Shown here one piece after another: positions 8,622 to 18,500 of a stretch of 64,000 nucleotides of DNA. A program made the position numbers and the translations under genes. The DNA is from Onthophagus taurus (Eukaryota > Arthropoda > Insecta > Coleoptera > Scarabaeidae): assembly GCF_036711975.1 (NCBI RefSeq), contig NC_091975.1, forward strand, positions 14,138,501 to 14,202,500, given 5' to 3'. Under the pieces are notes generated by a model. It searched no databases. It worked only from the letters and a program-made list of their open reading frames with translations, and was not told where the DNA came from. Each line of letters opens with the position of its first letter. Positions within the stretch are counted from its first letter, which is position 1.

Positions 8622-11600
8622 ATGGATCAACTTTCTAACGAGTTAGTATCTAAAATTAAACGTGTTAGTACAATAATTAAAACCAAGAGACAGTTTGTAC
8701 ATTGGATAAAATTATTAAACAGTATAATTTGTACAATACGAAAAATTATTAAAAATAAAGTACCGGGAGTTAATTATTTGAAAATAGAATCTAATTTAGC
8801 ACATTTAAAATTCTATAGTGATAAATTTCGAAATTTAAAGGATAGAAAAACTATTAGACGTAATAGAAATACAAAATGTGAACATTTAGAATCATGTTTT
8901 GAGGGTAGAGTTTGTAGTGGGCTCATTGTAAATTACAATAGTGTAGACCCTGAACTTTTCCTTAAAAAAGCATTCAGATGTTTTTCCAACCAAATAAAAA
9001 AAGCGCTTCAAAGATCTTTATTGAAAGTAAATGTTATATTGTATTGTAACTTCATTAAACCTCAAACTGCTGAGACTGACATTAAGTATTTTAATACTAA
9101 AAATGAAATAATTGATAACAACACAAAATTGAAAATTTGGTATGATGAACATGTAATTGATAAAATATTGCAAAAATTAGAAGAGTTTCAAGAACGAGAT
9201 TCAGGGTGGGCTTTATTTGAAATTCTACATTTAAAAGTGAACATTAATAACTATTCTCCTATTAGTTATGGTACTTCAACCTATCGGGAACTTCCTCAAT
9301 TTATTAAAAAAACTAAAGCTGTGATTAACATCAAAAACGATGATGTTTATTGTTTTTTATGGTCAATTGTAGCTGCAAAATTTCCATGTAGAACAAATCA
9401 AAATGTATCAAGAACATCATCATATCCGCATTTTAGTGAAATCTTAAAGTACGATGGTATTCGATTCCCTATAAGATTAAAAGACATACCCAAATTTGAA
9501 TTTATGAATAACATTTCAATTAATACATATACTATAAGCAGTGATTGTAAGAGGAAAGAAGTTGTACCATCCTACTTAAGCAAATATGATTTTAAAGAAA
9601 AAATTAATCTGTTTACAATTTGTAATGAAGATGATGATGATGATGATGATGATGATTACCGCAATATCGTTTCGTATAATAAAAAAATTTTTCATTTTGC
9701 TCTTATTAAAAATTTACACCGATTATTGTACAATCAAATTAGCAAATCCAAAAACAAGAAATATTTATGTGAACGTTGTTTAAACCATTTTATGAGCGAA
9801 ACTGTTTTAAATGAACATTTGATAAATTGTATTAATTTTAATGAAACAAAAATTACATTGCCTAAAATATCAGATTCTATACTAAAATTTAGTAGCTTTA
9901 AACATACTTTAGATGCTCCTTTTGTAATATATGCTGACATTGAAAGTATACTGTTTAAATGTGATTATGATAGAAAAACAACAACTTTAAATAGACTTCA
10001 GAAACATCAAGCCTTTAGCATAGCATTTTATTTAAAATGTTCTTTTGATGACTCACTATCAACATTTGAACTTTACACAGGTAGAGATTGTGATATTTGG
10101 TTTGCTAAAAAATTGGAACAAATTGCATTAAAAATAAATCAACGGATTTTAAATGTAGTTCCAATGAATTTAACTATAGTATAGTTAATAGAAGTTAATA
10201 GAACTAGTGTATAAAAACTCTAAAATTTGTCATATTTGTTCGAAGTACATTGAAAATGAAGATCTAAAAGTTAGAGATCATTGTCATTTAACTGGAACTT
10301 TTAGAGGTGCTGCACATAAACGATGTAATTTAAATTTTAAAAATACAAATTCAATCCCTGTAGTATTTCATAACTTGTCTGGATACGACTCCCATTTTAT
10401 AATTAAATCTATTAGTACTCAGTTAGAAGGTAGAATCTCTTTGTTACCTGTTAACAAAGAAACTTACATATCATTTAAAAAATATATTAATAATACAAAT
10501 GTAGTCTTTAAATTTATTGATTCCTTCAGATTCATGGCTTCAAGTTTAGATAAACTATCATCATACTTAACGGAAGAACAAAAAATTACTACAAGAAAAT
10601 TTTGTAACAATCATGATGAATTTCAATTGTTACAAAGAAAAGGAGTTTTTCCATATGAGTATTTAGATAGTTGGGAAAAACTGGAGGAAACAAAATTACC
10701 GTCAATAGAACTGTTTATTACTGTAAAAATTACAGTAATATTAATAAAAAGGAAATTTCTAAATCCGATTATCAGCATGCTATAAATATTTGGAATAGGT
10801 TTCATATTAGAAATTTACAAGAGTATGCTGAATTGTACCTAAAAACAGATGTACTAATATTAACAGATATTTTTGAAAATTTTCGAAAATTATGTAAATC
10901 TACGTATGGTTTAGATCCCTTACATTATTGTACAGCACCCGGTTTAGCATTTGATGCCATGTTAAAAATTACAGATGTTAAACTGGAACTTTTAACTGAC
11001 GTAGATATGTTATTATTTGTTGAACGAGGAATAAGAGGTGGTATATCACAATGTTCAAATCGGTATGGAAAAGCAAATAATAAGTATATGAATAATTTTA
11101 ATTCAGAACAAGATATTTCATATTTAATGTATTTCGATATTAACAATTTGTATGGATTGGCAATGTTAATGTACTTACCGTATGGTAACTTTCAATGGGT
11201 GAATGATATATATGCAATACCAAGCATTGAAAATATATCAACAGAAAGTTCTATTGGCTACATTTACGAAGTTGATTTATTTTATCCGACAGAGCTATAT
11301 GAATCACATAAAGATTTACCATTATGTGCAGAACATTTAGTTCCACCCGGCTCAAAATCAAAACTTTCCAAATTAATGACTACATTTCTTCCAAAAAATA
11401 AATACATAATCCACTATCGTACTTTACAGCAAGCTATTAAGTTAGGTATTAAAATTAAAAAAATCCATAAAGTATTACAATTTTCACAATCTAATTGGCT
11501 ATCAAAATATATAAATTTAAACACTGAAATGAGAAAAGAAAGTATATATGAATTTACAAAAAATTTCTTTAAATTAATGAACAATGCAGTTTTCGGTAAA

Positions 11601-12436
11601 ACTATGGAAAATGTTCGAAAATATAGAGACGTTAAATTGGTGAACAAATGGTCTGGACGTTATGGAGCAAAATATTATATATCTCAACCAAATTTTAGTA
11701 GTTGTACAATTATTGATTCCGATTTAATTCTTATTGAAATGAAAAAATTTAAAATTCACTACAACAAACCAATATACTCTGGGATGGCAATTTTGGATAT
11801 TTCTAAAACATTTCTTTATGATTTTCATTACAATTATATCTTACAAAAATTTGGAAGCAATGCAAAAGTACTCTATACCGATACCGATAGTTTAATATAT
11901 CATTTTTTTGTATTAGATATTTATGAGGAAATTAAAAATGATTTAGATCGTTTCGATACATCAGACTATCAGCAAACAATGTTTATAATATTCCCCAGAA
12001 AAACAAAAAAAAAATTGGTTTGATGAAGGATGAGAACAACGGTCGTATTATGACCGAATTTATTGGTTTAAAATCTAAAATGTATGCAATTAAAGTTCAA
12101 ATTTCTGAAAGTGAAATCAGTGAAATTGAAAAGAAACTTATTGATACAGGTGAAAATCAGAAAGAAATTGATACAATTATATCAAATGTTGGTGTTAGCA
12201 AAAAGGCTAAAGGTGTAAAATCATCATCATTAAAAACGCTTACATTTGAAAACTATTATCAATGCTTATTTAATAATGAAACATTTATTACTGAACAAAA
12301 TTCCATTCGGTCTCAAAAACATAATGTATACACCATTCAACAAAGGAAGGTAGCGTTGAATAGCCATGATGATAAGAGAATAGTATCTTATTCTTACACA
12401 GATACAAAACCTTGGGGTTATAAAAAATTGTACTAA
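8622..12436 (+). pseudogene. Protein-primed DNA polymerase B, frameshifted (A)
   Basis: Homologous over its length to the intact 1313-residue polymerase of element B, but split into four frames: breaks at about 10184-10207, 10670-10785 and 12020. Recognisable parts: ExoI FVIYADIESI, the endonuclease VII-like CHICSKYI...VRDHCHLTGTFRG block, ExoII NLSGYDSHF, Pol[23 protein letters not shown], and PolC YTDTDSL. An Asp8-9 run sits in the N-terminal domain. The N-terminal C2H2 fingers of B are not seen. The true start is ATG 8622. It can no longer make a polymerase in one piece. Confidence 0.93.
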
Positions 12437-12486
12437 CACACATAAACAAGATACCACGTAATAAATCAAGTTTGGACGAGTTTAAA

Positions 12487-13167
12487 CATGTTTAAACAGG
12501 TAAGAAACAAACATATATAAATTGAAGCACCACTTAATGTCATTTAATTGTGTTCTAGCGATATTAATAACAAGATTGAAAAAAAAAAAAAAAGATTGTT
12601 TTCCCACTTCTACTACTATTAGCAAATGGGTTAAATGGTCAACAAGAAGATAATTACTATAAGGACCAATATGAAATTGTATATTCAAACTATGAGACTC
12701 TATATAATTCTAGTAGTATCTTATATCAAACCTGTAAAAACAATATGGAAAGGTGTTGTGAACAATGTGAACCAATGTTAAATGATATTTGCAACAATGA
12801 AATTAAATCTTTGAGTGGAAAATTTGCAAATTCAACAACAAGAACGACTACGGAAATATTAATAAATAATACGGTAATTTTAACAGCACGCAACAAAGAA
12901 TTAAATGAAATATTAACAAAAACTCAAGAAAGATTAATAACTGCATACGAAATAATTAATTCGGAAGAAAAAATAATTGATCGATTAAACAAAGAAATAG
13001 AACAAATGAGATTTAATGTTATTATAATTAAAAATGATAATGAAAATTATAAAGAAAAATTAAAAGCATGTCGTACTGAAATTTTGCAACGAAATGGTGA
13101 TCGTTTGAAAATGATGCATAATGTAAATAATTTTATCACATCATTAGTATTACGAGAAGAAAAATAA
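12487..13167 (+). CDS. Putative secreted coiled-coil protein (A)
   Basis: The secure part is 12745-13167 (140 residues): Cys-rich start (RCCEQCEPM), then a long heptad-like charged helix (about residues 40-125). The same frame is open upstream to a stop at 12577 and includes a Lys run then IVFPLLLLLLANG, a typical signal-peptide core. No ATG precedes it in frame. A short exon at 12487-12498 (ATG, donor gtaaga) and acceptors near 12558 may supply one, but a 15-base A run (12579-12593) decides the frame and may be wrong by a base. Function unknown. Confidence 0.5.
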
Positions 13168-13263
13168 TCAATAAAAAAATGGGATCTTATACCACCACCA
13201 CGCTTCTAACAATAGTATAAATAAGAACATATCTTTTCAATTTAATATTATTTCAATACAAAC

Positions 13264-13458
13264 ATGCCTACTATTTGGTGTAACTTATGTGAAAAACATT
13301 TCTGCTATTGTAAAACATCAATAGAAAACCATAAAAAACAAGATGAACGTGAAAGAAAAATTGAAGAACGTGAAAGAAAAATTGAAGAAACAAGGAAGAA
13401 AAGAACTAGTTCAACTGATATTATGTGTTATGAAACTTTAAATGATAGTCCTTTGTAA
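13264..13458 (+). CDS. Small Cys-rich, charged protein (A)
   Basis: 64 residues: CNLCEKHFCYC near the N-terminus (possible metal site), then the heptad ERERKIE repeated three times, then a polar tail. A TATA-like gtataaataag lies about 45 bp upstream of the ATG and a poly-A signal-like ataaaaaa follows. Not recognised. Confidence 0.45.
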   Translation: MPTIWCNLCEKHFCYCKTSIENHKKQDERERKIEERERKIEETRKKRTSSTDIMCYETLNDSPL

Positions 13459-13639
13459 AATAAAAAAAAAAAACCTTTTCAAAGATAACTGTTTTTTTAT
13501 TGATTTTAACATTCGTATGTACCTAAATACAAATCACAATAAGGACAGTGATGATCAATATTTTTACATGAATCCATACAATATGGTACCCAAACACAGA
13601 ACCAACATCTATAATAAAAAAATAAATAAATAACAATCA

Positions 13640-14230
13640 ATTATTAACGTTACTGCTTACGTTACCCTAATAAGCATAAAAATAAACTGTTCACATGTGT
13701 TCTATTAGTTGTTGTCTTTTCAATTTTTGTTACAATTCGATGTTTGCACTCAGGACATGTAAATTTTTGACTTTTTACTCCAAAATGATGCATGGTTATG
13801 AATATGTGATAAGCATAATTCTATAATTTATACAATTTTTTGCTTTTAATCCAACTATACCATCTATCAATAAAAATTTGAATTTAAGTAAAATTAATAT
13901 ACGTTTGTTGTATTTTCATAACCTTTTACACTCTCTTTCTGATTATCAACATCAATTAATTTTATAAACATCAATTAACAGCATGTGACCTTTGACCTGT
14001 AAGTTATCGATAACCCACCATTGACCTTCAAATTAAAGAAATATTGTTAGTTTCCGTTGCATTTGTGCTTATTAGACAAAAATACTTTTTTGATTGAAAT
14101 CTGATGTGTAAATTTATTGACCTTCAAATTAACCACTACCAAATGATATTGTTAATTTCCGTTGCATTTGTGCTTATTAGACAAAAATACTTTTTTGATT
14201 GAAATCTGATTTGTAAATTTCCCTAAGTCA
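13640..14230. repeat. Non-coding stretch with duplicated regulatory block (A)
   Basis: No convincing gene. A block of about 120 bp at about 13897-14020 (acgtttgt.gtattttcataacc ... tgacctttgacct ... ttatcgataac) recurs at about 15167-15262, so the pair brackets the micro-exon gene cluster. A second, 100-bp tandem repeat (cgttgcatttgtgcttattag ...) lies at about 14049-14230. Confidence 0.7.
13985..14012 (+). promoter_or_regulatory. DR1 nuclear-receptor site plus DRE (copy 1)
   Basis: tgacctttgacct (13985-13997) is a perfect direct repeat of AGGTCA with one-base spacing read on the minus strand, the DR1 element bound by RXR/USP- and HNF4-type receptors. tatcgata (14005-14012) is the DREF site of insects. 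The same pair with the same order occurs at 15231-15257. Binding is inferred from motif match only. Confidence 0.5.
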
Positions 14231-14237
14231 ACGGTTG

Positions 14238-14280
14238 TATATATATTCCATTTGAGATAAGTTCTGAATCCAAAATCAGT
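14238..14280 (+). promoter_or_regulatory. TATA/initiator promoter of the zinc-knuckle gene
   Basis: tatatata near 14238 is followed about 35 bp later by tcagt (14276-14280), the arthropod initiator; the leader ATG is at 14301. Spacing and order fit an insect core promoter. Confidence 0.5.
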
Positions 14281-14300
14281 TAAAATCTTCAAACAAGACA

Positions 14301-14708
14301 ATGAGCAGTAAGTTTTTTTTCATTGAAGTAATTAATTCTCTACATAATCTCTTCTTTTAGAACAAGTTATGAAAGCAGAGATGAGTAGTAAGTATTTTTT
14401 TTTGTTTTGTTTTTCATTAAAGAAATTGATTCTCTACATAACCTCTTCTTTTTCTTCTTCCTCTTTTAGAACAAGAGGATGATGCAACTTGGGATACTGG
14501 GAATGGTATACCATTCCAAGTACCCCAAGTGTGTTGGTGGTGTCTGGAAGGTGGTCATTTTCAGAAGCATTGTCCAGTACCGAAAATAAAATGTTGTTGC
14601 AAGTGTTGGACACTTGGAACAACAACAAAGGACTGTATGAATTGTAAAAGCTGGCGGCCAGCTATTAATTATACGAATTTAAGAAGCTGGCGGCCGACAA
14701 AGCATTAA
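14301..14708 (+). CDS. Three-exon CCHC zinc-knuckle protein (A)
   Basis: Exons 14301-14307, 14361-14387 and 14470-14708, all with GT-AG borders and consistent phase 1, give 90 residues. Exon 2 (27 nt) looks like a duplicate of the leader plus acceptor region. Residues 33-46 form a perfect Gag-type knuckle (CWWCLEGGHFQKHC, CX2CX4HX4C); a second knuckle at 54-67 has Thr in place of His. Such knuckles bind single-stranded nucleic acid in retroelement Gag proteins and CNBP. The tail repeats R-S-W-R-P. Origin from a retroelement or host gene is inferred. The annotation depends on splicing of a 7-nt first coding exon. Confidence 0.6.
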
Positions 14709-14727
14709 AAAATATGATGTCAAGACA

Positions 14728-14861
14728 ATGAGCAGTAAGTTTTTTTTTTTTATTGAAGTAATTAATTCTCTACATAATCCCTTCTTTTAGAACAAGTTAT
14801 GAAAGAAATTAAGAAGCTGGCGGCCGGCAAAGCATTAAAGAATATGATGTCAAGACAATGA
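14728..14861 (+). CDS. Second copy of micro-exon leader, short peptide (A)
   Basis: Leader exon 14728-14734 (ATGAGCA, donor gtaagt) and exon 14791-14861 give only about 25 residues, basic and amphipathic (KEIKKLAAGKALKNMM). Its stop overlaps the ATG of the next copy (ATGA). The upstream intron is nearly identical to those of the neighbouring copies. It may be a decayed duplicate. Confidence 0.4.
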
Positions 14862-15140
14862 GCAGTAAGTTCTTTTTTTCATTGAAGTAATTAATTCTCT
14901 ACATAATCCCTTCTTTTAGAACAAGTTATGAAAGAAATTTTCGATAAACAATATACTCCTAATTGGTCTACTGAAGTTTTCACTATTAAACGGATAAAAC
15001 TTACAAATCCAACGACCTATATAATAGAAGACTTTAATAATAAAGAAATTCAAGGTGGATTTTACGAAATGCAACTTCAAAAAGTTATGTACCCAAATGT
15101 TTACTTGGTTGAAAAAAAGATAAAATATGGCATTGTTTAA
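14858..15140 (+). CDS. Micro-exon leader fused to integrase C-terminal domain (A)
   Basis: Leader exon 14858-14864, intron, exon 14920-15140, about 75 residues. After the common leader the protein matches the C-terminal domain of the Maverick integrases: DKQYTPNWSTEVF, a TNPTTYIIEDF segment, and YPNVYLVEK, ending before the chromodomain core. This is the very region missing from the broken integrase at 866-1355, but it is here on the opposite strand, 14 kb away, with a new first exon. It may be only a rearranged fragment; an expressed new small protein is possible. Confidence 0.55.
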
Positions 15141-15230
15141 AAGTATAATACAGTAATTAATATTTATATACGTTTGTTTTATTTTCATAACCTTTACACT
15201 CATTTCTCTAATTATCAACATCACAGCGTG

Positions 15231-15257
15231 TGACCTTTGACCTGTGTGTTATCGATA
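15231..15257 (+). promoter_or_regulatory. DR1 nuclear-receptor site plus DRE (copy 2)
   Basis: tgacctttgacct (15231-15243) and tatcgata (15250-15257), the second copy of the pair at 13985-14012. Confidence 0.5.
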
Positions 15258-15262
15258 ACCCC

Positions 15263-15583
15263 ACCGTTGACCTAAATAACCTTGTTGACCTCTGCTAGAT
15301 AAAACGTTGTGACGTCAGAGTCACAGGTAAGGTTAGAGTTACAGGTAAAGTCTCAGGTAAGGTTAGAGTTACAGGTAAGTTCTTCTTCTTCGGGGCTAAT
15401 CAAGGGTTGCGTGTACAAGAACTACCCCCCCACCACCAGGTAACTTCTTCTTCGGGGTAGTTCTTCAGCAGCTTAAGGGTACCAACTACAAGAACTACCC
15501 TTCTGAAGAGTTGTAACCCCCCCATGGCCATCCGGCATGCCATCGAGAGTTTTCGGTCCCAGAACCCCCTTAGCTGTACTACT
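15263..15583. repeat. Right terminal region of element A
   Basis: No gene. Contains a CRE palindrome tgacgtca (15310-15317), short tandem words (ggttagagttacaggtaa), two copies of acaagaactaccc with an inverted partner ggggtagttctt, and the terminal tgtactact at 15574-15583. The tip matches the AGTAGT ends of the other elements; no partner TIR survives on the left. Confidence 0.7.
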
Positions 15584-18500
15584 AACAAAATGTGCCCAAA
15601 ACGTGATATTATGACGTTATACGCCGTTCTGAGCCATGTTTGAACTTTCTATCACTTTTGGTTCCGATAAGTCTGCTGACCATATTTGTAATATTCAGGC
15701 GCCAAATAACATGTTGGAGCAAGTTGGAGATAAAAAACAAAATGTGCCCAAAACGTGATATTATGACGATATACGCCGTTCTGAGCCATGTTTCAACTTT
15801 CCATCATTTTTGGTTCCGGTAATTCTGGCGACCATATATGTGATATTCAGCTGGTAAATATTATTTTGGAGCATGTTGGAGATAAAAAACAAAATGTGCC
15901 CAAAAGTGATATTATGACGTTATACGCCGTTTTGAGCCATGTTTGAACTTTCTATCACTTTTGGTTCCGGTAATTCTGGCGACCATATATGTGACATTCA
16001 GATGGTAAATATTATTTTGGAGCATGTTGGAGATAAAAAACAAAATGTGCCCAAAATGTAATATTATGACGTTATACGCCGTTTTGAGCCATGTTTGAAC
16101 TTTCTATAACTTTTGGTTCCGGTAATTCTGTCGACCATATATGTGATATACAGATGGAAAATGTCACATTGGAGCATGTTGAAGTTAAAAAACAAAATGT
16201 GCCCAAAAAGTGATATTGTGACGTTATACGCCGTTTTGGGCCATGTTTGAACTTTCTATCACTTTTGGTTCCGGAAATTCTGTCGACCATATATGTGATA
16301 TTCAGGGGCCAAATGTCATATTGGAGCATGATGGAGATAAAAAACAAAATGTGTCCAAAACGTAATATTATGACATACGCCGTTCTGAGCCATGTTTGAA
16401 CTTTCGATCTCTTTTGGTTCCGGTAATTCTGTCGATAATATATGTGATATTCGGGTGGCAAATGTCACATTTGAGTATGTTGGAGTTAAAATCAAAATGT
16501 GCCCAAAACGTGATATTATGACGTTATACGCCGTTTTGGGCCATGTTTGAACTTTCTATCACTTTTGGTTCCGGTAATTCTGGCGACCATATATGTGATA
16601 TTCAGATGGTAAATATTATTTTGGAGTATGTTGGAGATAAAAAACAAAATGTGCCCAAATGTGATATTATGACGTTATACGCCGTTTTGAGCCATGTTTG
16701 AACTTTCTATCATTTTTGGTTCCGGTAATTCTGGCGACCATATATGTGATATTCAGATGGTAAATATTATTTTGGAGTATGTTGGAGATAAAAAACAAAA
16801 TGTGCCCAAATGTGATATTATGACGTTATACGCCGTTTTGAGCCATGTTTGAACTTTCTATCACTTTTGGTTCCGGTAATTCTGTCGAGCATATATGTGA
16901 TATTCAGATGCCAAATGTCACATTGGAGCATGTTGGAGATAAAAAACAAAATGTGCCCAAAACGTGATATTATGACGTAATACGCCGGTTTGAGCCATGT
17001 TTGAACTTTCTATCACTTTTGGTTCCGGTAATTCCTTCGACCATATACGTGATATTCAGATGCCAAATGTTATATTGGAGCATGTTGGAGATAAAAAATA
17101 AAATGTGCCCAAAACGTGATATTATGACGTTATACGCCGTTCTGAGCCATGTTTGAACTTTCTATCACTTTTGGTTACGATAATTCTGTGGACCATATTT
17201 GTGATATTCAGGCGCCGAATGTCATCTTGGAGCATGTTTGAGATAAAAAACAAAATGTGTCCAAAACCTGATATTATGACGTTATACGCCGTTCTGACCC
17301 ATGTTTGAACTTTCTATCACTTTTGGTTCCGGTAATTCTGTCGACCATATATGGATATTCAGGTGGCAAATGTCACATTGGAGCATGTTGGAGTTAAAAA
17401 ACAAAATGTGCCCAAAATGTGATATTATGACGTTATACGCCGTTTTGAGCCATGTTTGAACTTTCTATCACTTTTGGTTCCGGTAATTCTGTCGACCATA
17501 TAGGTGATATTCAGATGCCAAATGTTATATTGGAGCATGTTGGAGATAAAAAACAAAATGTGCCCAAAACGTGATATTATGACGTGATATTATACGCCGT
17601 TTTGAGCCATGTTTGAACTTTCTATCACTTTTGGTTCCGGTAATTCCGTCGACCATATATGTGATATTCAGGTGGCAAATGTCACATTGGAGCATGTTGG
17701 AGATAAAAAACAAAATGTGCCCAAAACGTGATTTTATGACGTTATACGCCGTTCTGAGCCATGTTTGAACTTTCTATCACTTTTGGTTCCGGTAATTCCG
17801 TCGACCATATACGTGATATTCAGATGCCAAATGTTATATTGGAGCATGTTGGATATAAAAAACAAAATGTGCCCAAAACGTGATATTATGACGTTATACG
17901 CCGTTTTGAGCTATGTTAGAATTTTCTATCACTTTTGGTTCCGGGAATTCTGTCGACCATATAGGTGATATTCAGATGCCAAATGTTATATCGGAGCATG
18001 TTGGAGATAAAAAACAAAATGTGCCCAAAACGTGATATTATGACATTATACGACGTTTTGAGCCATGTTTGAACTTTCTATCACTTTTGGTTCCGGTAAT
18101 TCTGGCGACCATATATGTGATATTCAGATGGTAAATATTATTTTGAAGTATGTTGGAGATAATAAACAAAATGTGCATTAAACGTGATATTATGACGTTA
18201 TACGCCGTTTTGAGCCATGTTTGAACTTTCTATCACTTTTGGTTACGGTAATTCTGTCGACCATATATGTGATATTCAGGTGGCAAATGTCACATTGGAG
18301 CATGTTGGTGTTAAAAACCAAAATGTGCCCAAAACGTGATATTATGACGTTATACGCCGTTTTGGGCCATGCTTGAACATTCTATCACTTTTGGTTCCGG
18401 AAATTCTGTCGACCATATATGTGATATTCAGATGGTAAATATTATTTTGGGGTATGTTGGAGATAAAAAACAAAATGTGCCCAAAACGTGATATTATGAC

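Larger units (their letters stand above)
866..15583. mobile_element. Element A: degraded Maverick/Polinton
   Basis: Holds integrase (broken), ATPase, phospholipase A2, protease, penton, capsid and protein-primed polymerase genes in the Maverick order. The left end is truncated in satellite. The right end finishes in ...tgtactact at 15583, which read inward is AGTAGTACAG, the same tip as the other elements here, followed at 15584 by satellite. Frameshifts in the polymerase, protease and phospholipase/core genes show that it is dead, while the capsid, penton and ATPase frames are still open. Confidence 0.9.

Noticed and set aside
9586-9783. Frame with a Met run overlapping polymerase A
   Set aside because: Shifted reading of the GAT repeat within the polymerase.
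13442-13633. 63-codon frame after the small Cys-rich gene
   Set aside because: Starts inside the preceding gene's end, Asn/Lys-rich as expected by chance in AT-rich DNA, no homologue in B or C.
16072-16461. Reading frames of 60-129 codons inside the satellite (also 17525-17713, 19557-19802, 45249-45431 and others)
   Set aside because: They repeat with the 152-bp monomer, lack promoters and splice signals and exist only where monomers happen to lack stops.
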